The notes under the pieces: generated by a model
The model's input: only the letters and a program-made list of their open reading frames with translations
Told to the model about the DNA's origin: nothing
Databases searched by the model: none
Program-made: the position numbers and the translations under genes
In this document: in pieces, positions 5,721 to 11,653 of the stretch
How the letters are laid out: each line of letters starts with the position of its first letter
How positions within the stretch are numbered: position 1 is the stretch's first letter
Assembly (NCBI GenBank): GCA_016213305.1
Contig: JACRAV010000284.1
Coordinates: 1 to 11,653 of the forward strand
Direction of reading: 5' to 3'
DNA length: 11,653 nt
Source of the DNA: Candidatus Zixiibacteriota bacterium
Lineage (GTDB): Bacteria > Zixibacteria > MSB-5A5 > GN15 > FEB-12

Positions 5721-6938
5721 GTGCAGATTTGGGAGACGGTTCGCGTGGCGATCGATTCGCTTCTGCGCCACAAGACGCGGGCGTTTCTCACGATGCTCGG
5801 CATAATCATCGGCGTTGGGGCGGTCGTGGCGATGGTGGCGATTGGACGCGGCGCGCAGAAGGCGGTTGAGACGCAGATCGCCAGTCTGGGAACGAATTTT
5901 CTGATGATTTATCCCGGCGCCAGCCAGATGGGCGGCGTTTCGGGGGGAGCGAGTTCGGCGCAATCGTTGACGGAAGACGATGTCAAGGCGATCAGGGAGC
6001 AGTGCCCCTCGGTGGGTCTGACCTCGCCGACAGCCCGCGCCAACCGGCAGGTGGTGGCGGGAAATCTCAACTGGAGTACGTCGATTCAAGGCGGCACAAC
6101 CGAGTTCTTCTCCATCCGCGATTGGCGGATAAAGTCCGGCGAGATATTCACCGATCAGGACGTCCGGGGGGCGACCAAAGTCTGTGTCATCGGCGCGACC
6201 GTGGCCAAAAATCTATTTCCGGATCAGGACCCGGTCGGCCAAACGGTGCGTATCGCCAAATTGCCGTTTCGGGTGGTCGGTGTGCTGGCCGAGAAGGGGC
6301 AGAACGCGATGGGCATGGATCAGGATGATCTGATCATCGCGCCTTTTGCGACCGTACAAAGCAAGTTGATGCGGAACGATCATCTGGGGGCCATTCTGGC
6401 CTCGGCGGTGAGCGCCGACCGGATTCCGGTAGCCCAGAGGGAGATTGTCGATCTCCTTCGCATGAGGCACCGTCTGGCCGACTGGCAGGACAATGACTTC
6501 ACGGTTCGGACGCAGAGCGAGATCAGCGCCGCGGCCGGTCAGACCACCCAGATCATGACGATGCTGTTGGGTTCGATCGCGTCGGTGTCGTTGCTGGTCG
6601 GCGGGATCGGAATCATGAATATCATGCTCGTGTCGGTCACCGAGCGGACGCGCGAAATCGGAATTCGGATGGCGATTGGGGCGCGGCGACGGGATATCCT
6701 CAAACAGTTTCTGATTGAATCGGCCATGCTGAGCATGCTGGGTGGCATTGTCGGAGTCGGACTTGGCACGCTGGTGGTGCGGATCATCGCGCTCAAAGCG
6801 GGCTGGCCGGTGCTGGTGTCGATCGGCACGGTGGGGATGGCGTTTGGATTTGCGACGTTTGTGGGGGTGTTTTTCGGGCTGTATCCGGCGGGGAAGGCCT
6901 CGAAGTTGAATCCGATCGAGGCGTTGAGGTACGAGTGA
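5721..6938 (+). CDS. MacB-type ABC transporter permease (no ATPase domain)
   Basis: 405 residues with the FtsX/MacB permease plan. The N-terminal helix is at about 20-42 (RAFLTMLGIIIGVGAVVAMVAIG) and a large periplasmic MacB_PCD-type domain spans about 45-270. Three C-terminal helices begin at ILVS-like segments around MTMLLGSIASVSLLVGGIGI, ESAMLSMLGGIVGVGLGTLVV and GTVGMAFGFATFVGVFFGL. Hallmarks are TERTREIGIRMAIGARRRDIL in the coupling region and the terminal KASKLNPIEALRYE. It would act with the adaptor upstream to move a substrate, perhaps a lipid, peptide or drug, from the periplasmic side outward. GTG 5721 is chosen because GGGGAGG (5704-5710), inside the adaptor's Gly-rich end, sits 10 bases upstream. 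E. coli MacB carries its ATPase in the same chain; this protein has none, and no ATPase gene is in the window. Confidence 0.92.
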   Translation: MQIWETVRVAIDSLLRHKTRAFLTMLGIIIGVGAVVAMVAIGRGAQKAVETQIASLGTNFLMIYPGASQMGGVSGGASSAQSLTEDDVKAIREQCPSVGLTSPTARANRQVVAGNLNWSTSIQGGTTEFFSIRDWRIKSGEIFTDQDVRGATKVCVIGATVAKNLFPDQDPVGQTVRIAKLPFRVVGVLAEKGQNAMGMDQDDLIIAPFATVQSKLMRNDHLGAILASAVSADRIPVAQREIVDLLRMRHRLADWQDNDFTVRTQSEISAAAGQTTQIMTMLLGSIASVSLLVGGIGIMNIMLVSVTERTREIGIRMAIGARRRDILKQFLIESAMLSMLGGIVGVGLGTLVVRIIALKAGWPVLVSIGTVGMAFGFATFVGVFFGLYPAGKASKLNPIEALRYE

Positions 6939-6944
6939 TCGGTT

Positions 6945-8351
6945 CTATTTCCCCTTCGACGGCTTTATGCGCAGGCGGTCAGGAAACTCGTTTGTGTATA
7001 GCCAGAGATGGATATCATCCTTGGCCATCGGTAGATATTTTTCACAGAGTCGTTCGAACGGTCGGGCAGAATAGGCGCTCCCTGAAAACAGCTGGCGGCA
7101 GAAATTGCCGAATGATTTCTGGCCCATCTGGCGACGCATCCAGTTCAGGAACAGCAGTGCCCGATCCGAGAGTATGAATTCGTCCTTGTACTTTCCGATT
7201 TCGGCGGCGGTAATGGCGAGCAGGGGCTTTTCCGGCGGAAGCGGGTTTCCTCGGCCGTCAGTACCGGAGCGCTTCTTGTCGAGATAGGTCTGTTCGACCC
7301 ATTCCATATAATTGTTGTACCAGTCCTGTCCGACTATTCCCGCCAGCACCGGCAGATGGAAATAGCTGGGGAAGCCCTCCTTGGCGAGAGCATACAGCGA
7401 GTCTTTCTCCGGTACGCGGGCATCGACGAACTGATGCACCAATTCATGGGCGAGCGCCCGCCGGGCGTGGATATTCTCCTCGAACTGTTGCCATGATCCC
7501 TCGGAGAGGCCGGTAACGTTGGCCGATGATATGTCGCCGTACTGGGGCAATTCCAGGACATAGTGTTCCGGCGCCGAGGCGGAGCGATCATAAAGATTTC
7601 GGTACGCGGCGAGGAGGCGGTCAGTGTAGTTAAGAATTTTCAGGGCCTGAGAGGCCGACGCGTTGTCGGGATAATAGAAGGTGTACAGACCGTCCCGCCG
7701 CATCAGCTTCCATCGCTGAGCGGAAATCTGGGCATGGGACAAGTCGAGATTCTCCGCCGACCACGGCGATATTCGCTGTCCGGAAAGGATGGTGTCAACC
7801 AGATAGGTGCCGACAAATACCAGCTGGTATTGTTCCGGAATTCTGAACACCACCGGTTTGAACGTGGCCGCATAGCTGGGCATGGTGTCAGTGGCAAACA
7901 CCGGAAACCAGGGTGAATACCAGAAGGCGCGCAAGAGAACGCCGGAGGGATCGATGCGCATATAATCGGAGGGCGAGCGGGCTTTCGAGGGATTAAAGAA
8001 ACCGTGATAAAAGACGGTGAGAGAGTCACGGGGGGCGAGTGTATCCAACGAGACGGTTGTCTTGACCGCGATGAGGGAATAATCGTAATAATAGAACCCG
8101 GGGCGGGAAACAGATTTGACGGTTCTTCCGGATTGCAGGACGGAATCGACCGTCAGTTCGCCATGAAGAAAGAACGTGACGGCGGAATCAATCGTCTGAC
8201 CGCCGGCGAAATAGATTCCGGCCGTGCCGCTCATGGCGCTCCGGGCAGGATCGAAGGAGATGTCGAGAGCATACCGCGAAACGATTGGGAACGAGGTGGC
8301 GCCAACCGTCGATGCTACCAATGTCAGGGCAATTACAATTCGAGCAATCAC
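6945..8351 (-). CDS. Secreted M1-like zinc metallopeptidase
   Basis: 468 residues if started at GTG 8351. Residues 1-18 (basic start, IVIALTLVASTVGA core) look like a Sec signal peptide. The N-terminal part (YALDISFDPARSAMSGTAGIYF) resembles the M1 aminopeptidase beta-sandwich. His302-Glu303-Leu-Val-His306 is followed after exactly 18 residues by Glu325 in AKEGFPSYF, the HEXXH-X18-E zinc signature of gluzincins. The usual GAMEN exopeptidase loop is not recognisable, and the chain is shorter than typical M1 enzymes (600-850), lacking the large C-terminal helical domain. The substrate is therefore unknown and it may not be a classic aminopeptidase. The frame stays open to 8426, but that would place 25 non-signal residues first and overlap the upstream gene; GTG 8351 has only a weak ribosome site. 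It starts 19 bases after the phosphatase stop and is probably cotranscribed with it. Confidence 0.82.
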   Translation of the reverse strand: MIARIVIALTLVASTVGATSFPIVSRYALDISFDPARSAMSGTAGIYFAGGQTIDSAVTFFLHGELTVDSVLQSGRTVKSVSRPGFYYYDYSLIAVKTTVSLDTLAPRDSLTVFYHGFFNPSKARSPSDYMRIDPSGVLLRAFWYSPWFPVFATDTMPSYAATFKPVVFRIPEQYQLVFVGTYLVDTILSGQRISPWSAENLDLSHAQISAQRWKLMRRDGLYTFYYPDNASASQALKILNYTDRLLAAYRNLYDRSASAPEHYVLELPQYGDISSANVTGLSEGSWQQFEENIHARRALAHELVHQFVDARVPEKDSLYALAKEGFPSYFHLPVLAGIVGQDWYNNYMEWVEQTYLDKKRSGTDGRGNPLPPEKPLLAITAAEIGKYKDEFILSDRALLFLNWMRRQMGQKSFGNFCRQLFSGSAYSARPFERLCEKYLPMAKDDIHLWLYTNEFPDRLRIKPSKGK

Positions 8352-8370
8352 AGGGGTCTCGTATTCATGT

Positions 8371-10038
8371 TTATTCTCTGATGTTTCTAAACAGCGACAC
8401 GCCATCGACGGAGTCGGGTTGAGCAATGCCGATCAGGTCGGCCAGAGTGGGCGCCATATCGACAGTACGCACGCGATATGTCAAATGTTGCGGTTTGATA
8501 TGGACGCCCCAGAAGGCCAGGGGGACATGGCGGTCGTACCAGTACGGTGTGCCGTGGCCGGTGCCGGTGGTACTGGAAGTCAGCAGTAGATTCTCTTTGA
8601 GTATGACGCTGATATCGGGCATGCGGCCGGGGTAGAAATTATTATCGAGCATACGAATCGTTTCAGCAGATTCTTCTTTGAGAACAAAAGGCAGTTTGTC
8701 CAGCGACCATGTGAGAGCGCGGATCAGTAAGGACTCATTTGCGGAATCGATCGGGGCGAGTCGGTTTCTCCGGATGATGAGGTCGGAGCCAAGAAAAGAA
8801 ATCACACTATCGCGGCGAAAATCGAGCAGTGAGCTCGCCATAGCTTCCTTTGCCACCCCAAGGACAGCCGCCTGATAGTCTCGAACGGATATCCGGTTTT
8901 CGACGGGGGGGAGATTGGCACACCCGTGATCCGAGCTCAAGGCGATGACATAATTATCCCGGCCAAGGGCCGAATCGAGGGTTCGGATGAGGGTATCGAG
9001 GCATTTATCAAGCCGCAAATAGTGATCGAAAATTTCCTGACTCATCGGCCCGAAAGAATGCCCAACAGCATCGGCGGCAGAACAGGAGATCATGAGCAGG
9101 TCGAATCCTTTGCCCTTGCCCGGTTTTTCCTTTCGGATGAGTTCACGGGCGAAGCCGATGAGCAGTTGATCGGCGTACGGAGTGTAATATAGAGCATCAT
9201 AATAGGATCGATTGCCTCGCTCGGTCGTGAAGCGGTGAGGAAAGGCCGTATGGATGCCGTCGTTTTCCAAAGCGACGCTGTCCGGTCCGATGGCGTCGTA
9301 TTGCGTCGTGTCGCCGATCCGGTTCCAGACTGAGTCCCGCCAGTTGTCTCTGGCGCCACTGCGGTTGAATCGGTTGACCCATTCGGGGAGAGCTTGAGCG
9401 TAGGCGGTCGACGTGACAAAATCGCCGGTCTTTCGGTCCCACCAGTACACGGCGTCGGCGCGGGTATTTTCTTGAGCCGACTGACCGGCCATCAGAATCG
9501 CCGAGCGATCTTTGAGAGATATCGAGAAGACCCGGTTGTGTTTGTCGGCCTGTGCCACCCAGTTGGCGATGGAAGATCGAAGAAGGTAATGGGCTGAGGA
9601 TCCCAGAGAATCATCCCGTTTGAGAGGTGCGGACGTGGTTCGCAGAAGGCGGGTGGTGGTGTCTTCGACCGCGTACACGATCTGGTCGTGGAGGCGGTCG
9701 TAGAATTCATTTCCAACGATGCCATGATGGGACGGAAAGCAACCGGTGCTCAAGGTGGCGTGCCCGACGGCCGTTTCGGTGTTGGCGTGCTCGTGAGAGG
9801 CGGAGTCGAACACGGCGCCTTCGCTAAGAATTCGTTTTAGTCCGCCGGTAAAGTAAGGGGTGAATCGGGTGACGTAGTCGGCGCGCATCTGGTCGATCAC
9901 GATTACGACAGCCGCTTTGGGGCGCTGGGAGGATGATTGTCTGGCGACGCCTGTCTGTCCGATCAGGAGAACCGCCGCGACCAGAACACCAACGGTTACC
10001 ATCGAATATCTTCTGACCGGCTTACTATTAATGATCAC
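8371..10038 (-). CDS. pafA: PafA-type secreted alkaline phosphatase
   Basis: A 555-residue member of the alkaline phosphatase superfamily that hydrolyses phosphate monoesters in the periplasm or outside. Residues 1-32 form a signal peptide (KPVRR, then a hydrophobic core at 14-27). VVIVIDQMRADY (44-55) gives a metal Asp (Asp49), and NTETAVGHATLSTG (86-99) carries the nucleophile, most likely Thr89. Asn110 in GNEFYDR and Lys176/Arg178 in SLKDRSAIL match Asn100, Lys162 and Arg164 that define PafA monoesterases. CSAADAVGHSFGP, SSDHG and GTGHGTPYWYDRHVPLAFW supply the remaining metal Asp/His residues. PafA enzymes of Bacteroidetes are known to work regardless of phosphate level. GTG 10038 keeps the full basic signal-peptide region; ATG 10002 is an alternative. 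The peptidase gene follows 19 bases downstream. Confidence 0.9.
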   Translation of the reverse strand: MIINSKPVRRYSMVTVGVLVAAVLLIGQTGVARQSSSQRPKAAVVIVIDQMRADYVTRFTPYFTGGLKRILSEGAVFDSASHEHANTETAVGHATLSTGCFPSHHGIVGNEFYDRLHDQIVYAVEDTTTRLLRTTSAPLKRDDSLGSSAHYLLRSSIANWVAQADKHNRVFSISLKDRSAILMAGQSAQENTRADAVYWWDRKTGDFVTSTAYAQALPEWVNRFNRSGARDNWRDSVWNRIGDTTQYDAIGPDSVALENDGIHTAFPHRFTTERGNRSYYDALYYTPYADQLLIGFARELIRKEKPGKGKGFDLLMISCSAADAVGHSFGPMSQEIFDHYLRLDKCLDTLIRTLDSALGRDNYVIALSSDHGCANLPPVENRISVRDYQAAVLGVAKEAMASSLLDFRRDSVISFLGSDLIIRRNRLAPIDSANESLLIRALTWSLDKLPFVLKEESAETIRMLDNNFYPGRMPDISVILKENLLLTSSTTGTGHGTPYWYDRHVPLAFWGVHIKPQHLTYRVRTVDMAPTLADLIGIAQPDSVDGVSLFRNIRE

Positions 10039-10151
10039 CAGACAAAATCAGCAAAATTCTGCCCGGACAGCAAGACAAAAAGAACCAAGCCTCCGGGAAT
10101 CGGCGCTCATTTCTGATCAGCTTTTGAGCAATAGACAGCACGGCAAGGGTC

Positions 10152-10180
10152 ATTAGAGTGATCATCCGATCAGAGTGATC
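10152..10180. promoter_or_regulatory. Direct repeat with 17-bp period upstream of the phosphatase gene
   Basis: AGAGTGATC occurs at 10155-10163 and again at 10172-10180. Counting flanks, AT(T/C)AGAGTGATC matches 11 of 12. TGATC-ATCC-GATCA lies between as a small inverted repeat. Two half-sites on nearly the same spacing could bind a regulator of the minus-strand phosphatase gene, whose start is about 115 bases away. The spacing does not fit the 11-bp period of the E. coli Pho box. Function is inferred only. Confidence 0.3.
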
Positions 10181-10204
10181 TCTTAAGCCACACCGAACCC
10201 CACG

Positions 10205-10238
10205 GAGGAGAAGAGCCGGGCTCTTCTCCTCTTTTTTT
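10205..10238 (+). terminator. Strong intrinsic terminator facing the plus strand
   Basis: A perfect 12-bp stem, GAGGAGAAGAGC (10205-10216) with GCTCTTCTCCTC (10220-10231) around loop CGG, is followed at once by seven T (10232-10238). Read on the minus strand there is no T tract after the stem, so the element cannot be a normal terminator for the que genes. It would stop plus-strand transcription before it runs antisense into queD. The rest of the 217-base gap 10039-10255 holds no gene I can support. Confidence 0.8.
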
Positions 10239-10255
10239 GTCACTTGTCCGGGAAA

Positions 10256-10618
10256 TCACTCGCCGCGATAGATGCAGGCGGTGGCGGGGGTCTCGCGAAT
10301 GTCGATCTGGGTAAGCATCGGCAAGACCGGTTTCAGCCGTTGCCAAAGCCAGTGGGCGATATGCTCGGTGGTGGACAGCGATAGCCCCGCAACGTCGTTC
10401 AAATGAGTGTGGTCGAGCTGGGTGATGACCGGCTGGACGATCCTTTTCAGTTCGGCGTAATCGATCAGAAAACCGGTGACCGGATCAACCTCGCCTTCAA
10501 CCTGAATAGTCACTCGATAGCTGTGGCCGTGCAAAGGGTAGCAGGGGTGATTCGGGCCGAGATGATCGAGCCGGTGCGAGGCCTCGAAACTGAACTCGTG
10601 TGTTAATCTCATTTTCAT
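10256..10618 (-). CDS. queD: 6-carboxy-5,6,7,8-tetrahydropterin synthase QueD
   Basis: QueD turns 7,8-dihydroneopterin triphosphate into 6-carboxytetrahydropterin, the second step of preQ0/queuosine synthesis; its product is the substrate of QueE. The 120-residue length is normal for the family. Zinc-binding His15 (FEASHRL), His30 and His32 (PLHGHSY) are present, as are the catalytic Cys26 (HPCYPLHG), Asp69-His70 (QLDHTHLND) and Glu109 (DIRETP). ATG 10618 follows the GAGGAG site (10628-10633) by 9 bases; a second ATG at 10612 would be 15 away. The site overlaps the queE stop codon, so it is tightly coupled as the last gene of queC-queE-queD. The frame stays open far upstream inside queE, but those codons are a shadow of queE. 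Confidence 0.96.
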   Translation of the reverse strand: MKMRLTHEFSFEASHRLDHLGPNHPCYPLHGHSYRVTIQVEGEVDPVTGFLIDYAELKRIVQPVITQLDHTHLNDVAGLSLSTTEHIAHWLWQRLKPVLPMLTQIDIRETPATACIYRGE

Positions 10619-10627
10619 TATCGGGTT

Positions 10628-10633
10628 CTCCTC
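10628..10633 (-). promoter_or_regulatory. Ribosome binding site of queD overlapping the queE stop
   Basis: GAGGAG on the minus strand (plus-strand CTCCTC) lies 9 bases before ATG 10618 and shares bases with the queE stop codon at 10632-10634. This supports coupled translation and sets the queD start. Confidence 0.75.
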
Positions 10634-11381
10634 ATTTTCCTCGTTGATTGCCCCAGGCCAGAATATGAAATCGTGGCGAGAAGCGGAAGCCGTGCTTGCG
10701 GCAGGCCTCGAGCACGTCCGGCATGGCCGCCAGCTGGGCCGAGGCCGACGATCCTTCCGGCATGAGCACAATTGTTTCTCGACAGATGTATGGGGCGTAC
10801 ACGGACAGTAATTCATCGATATCGTCGTTGGACCTGATGACAAATTTGAAATCGGCGCGGCCGGTGCTCGCAATCGAAGTAAGCGCGGCCGGTACGCAGG
10901 TCTCACGTATATCCAGTTCGCTGTTGCGGAGCTTGGGCGAGCAGTTCCACCAGGAGATGCGGATGCGGAGTTGTTCGGAGGGCACGATCGTCCCGTTGGT
11001 TTCGATCTCGAAGAATGAGAAACCGACAGCGGTCAGGGCATCAATCAAGTCCGGAAGATGGTTCTGATGAAGCATTGGTTCGCCGCCGGTGATGACGATG
11101 TGTGTCGCGCCGGCTTTGTCACCGACCAGATCGAGCGCGCGCGAGGCGACTTCTTTGATTGACAGAAGCGAACCAGAGTCGAGTTTGCTTTTGTCCCAGG
11201 TGTACCGGGTATCGCACCAGACGCACCCCAGATTGCAGTAAGCAAGACGGATGAAAATCGCGGGCCAGCCGACCCAGCGACCTTCGCCCTGAATCGAGTG
11301 GAATATCTCGGTCACGGGCAGTTGCCCTGCAAGATCGGTGGGAACCTCGGCCAGATTGGGTCGATAAGGAGACTGGTTCAT
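10632..11381 (-). CDS. queE: 7-carboxy-7-deazaguanine synthase QueE (radical SAM)
   Basis: QueE uses AdoMet, Mg2+ and a 4Fe-4S cluster to contract the ring of 6-carboxytetrahydropterin (the QueD product) to 7-carboxy-7-deazaguanine, which QueC converts to preQ0. The protein has 249 residues. VTEIFHSIQGEGRWVG (23-38) is the family start motif. Cys49, Cys53 and Cys56 in AYCNLGCVWCDT are the CxxxCxxC cluster ligands, and ITGGEPMLH binds AdoMet. FEIETNGT and WWNCSPKLRNSE are further conserved blocks. ATG 11381 is chosen because it overlaps the queC stop as ATGA (11381-11378), a typical coupling junction. The open frame extends upstream to 11465, but only inside queC. No strong separate ribosome site is seen. 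Confidence 0.95.
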   Translation of the reverse strand: MNQSPYRPNLAEVPTDLAGQLPVTEIFHSIQGEGRWVGWPAIFIRLAYCNLGCVWCDTRYTWDKSKLDSGSLLSIKEVASRALDLVGDKAGATHIVITGGEPMLHQNHLPDLIDALTAVGFSFFEIETNGTIVPSEQLRIRISWWNCSPKLRNSELDIRETCVPAALTSIASTGRADFKFVIRSNDDIDELLSVYAPYICRETIVLMPEGSSASAQLAAMPDVLEACRKHGFRFSPRFHILAWGNQRGK

Positions 11382-11653
11382 GAGCGTCCCGGCTTTGCAT
11401 AGGTGGTCGGATCGGGCACTCCGGCTGAGTCGAACCCTTTTTTTCTGATGCGGCAACTGTCGCATTCGCCACAGGCGCGGCCATCGGCATCCGGGTCATA
11501 GCAACTCATGGTCAGGGAGTAATCAACGCCCAGCCGGAGACCGGTCTGAATGATTTCCGCTTTTGTCATATGTATCAGGGGGGCTTCCACGCGAATATCT
11601 CCGGACTCCACGCCAATCCGGGTGGCGAGGTTGGCCGTTTTCTCGAATGCCTC
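11378..11653 (-). CDS. queC: 7-cyano-7-deazaguanine synthase QueC, C-terminal part (gene runs off the window)
   Basis: QueC is an ATP-dependent amide-ligase-type enzyme that turns 7-carboxy-7-deazaguanine and ammonia into preQ0. Only the last 91 codons are present; the frame is open to the window edge, and the ATP-binding N-terminus lies beyond it. Visible are IRVEAPLIHMTKAEIIQTGLRLGVDYSLTMSCYDP and the zinc site: the Cys of SCYDPDADG followed by ACGECDSCRIRKKGF, four Cys in the family pattern. It ends in the usual AGVPDPTTY tail. Its stop overlaps the queE start by ATGA. It is the first of the three que genes seen; upstream genes and any promoter or preQ1 riboswitch are outside the window. 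Confidence 0.94.
   Translation of the reverse strand, partial: EAFEKTANLATRIGVESGDIRVEAPLIHMTKAEIIQTGLRLGVDYSLTMSCYDPDADGRACGECDSCRIRKKGFDSAGVPDPTTYAKPGRS

Noticed and set aside
9917..10156. Plus-strand 79-codon frame entering the gap at 10039-10156
   Set aside because: Most of it is antisense to the phosphatase signal-peptide region; the part beyond shows no ribosome site or protein-like pattern. It does not explain the plus-strand terminator convincingly.
10152..10180. Pho box upstream of the alkaline phosphatase
   Set aside because: The repeat unit and the 17-bp period do not match the 7-bp units on an 11-bp period known for PhoB; PafA-type enzymes are also known to be phosphate-independent.
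10028..10243. Minus-strand 71-codon frame filling the gap between queD and the phosphatase gene, with a short hydrophobic stretch
   Set aside because: Its first codons are the terminator palindrome and T tract, there is no good ribosome site, and I recognise no homologue; the frame is probably open by chance.
1..11653. tRNA, rRNA, CRISPR array, transposase or integrase, riboswitch
   Set aside because: None was seen by eye on either strand. SAM, B12 or preQ1 riboswitches could exist for metH or queC, but their leaders lie outside the window.

Overview
The window comes from a moderately GC-rich bacterial chromosome. Genes are tightly packed and the intergenic spaces carry palindromic, REP-like repeats. 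Protein style (Bacteroidetes-like MetF, PafA-type phosphatase, MacA/MacB-type exporter with a Gly-rich tail on the adaptor) suggests an uncultured lineage near the FCB superphylum, for example a Zixibacteria-like candidate phylum. That placement is a low-confidence inference; no rRNA or marker gene is present to settle it.

Layout. (1) 1-1951, plus strand: the 3' end of metH (B12-dependent methionine synthase, reactivation domain) overlaps metF (methylenetetrahydrofolate reductase). Together they form a methyl-folate to methionine unit, closed by two perfect hairpins at 1951-2040. (2) 2058-4170: an accessory-looking block between two same-orientation copies of a 27-bp repeat. It holds a DUF899 thioredoxin-like protein, a small solo GIY-YIG-like protein and a single-pass membrane protein of unknown function. 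The last two look more AT-rich than their neighbours. A long stem-loop repeat sits at 4070-4124. (3) 4293-6938, plus strand: a periplasmic adaptor (HlyD/MacA type) and a MacB-type permease, 3 nt apart, with no ATPase gene in the window. (4) 6945-10038, minus strand: a secreted PafA-type alkaline phosphatase followed 19 nt later by a secreted M1-like zinc peptidase. The peptidase converges on the permease with a 6-nt gap. (5) 10039-10255: a non-coding gap with a 17-bp-period direct repeat and a strong intrinsic terminator that faces the plus strand although no plus-strand gene precedes it. (6) 10256-11653, minus strand: queC (partial), queE and queD, a compact operon making the 7-deazaguanine precursor preQ0 for queuosine or related modified nucleosides.

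Most of the window is ordinary metabolism and envelope function. I did not find a clear new system. The items most worth a second look are the repeat-bracketed accessory block with its structured stem-loop, the orphan plus-strand terminator at 10205-10238, the 30-bp tandem repeat inside the adaptor gene, and the adaptor-permease pair without an ATPase.
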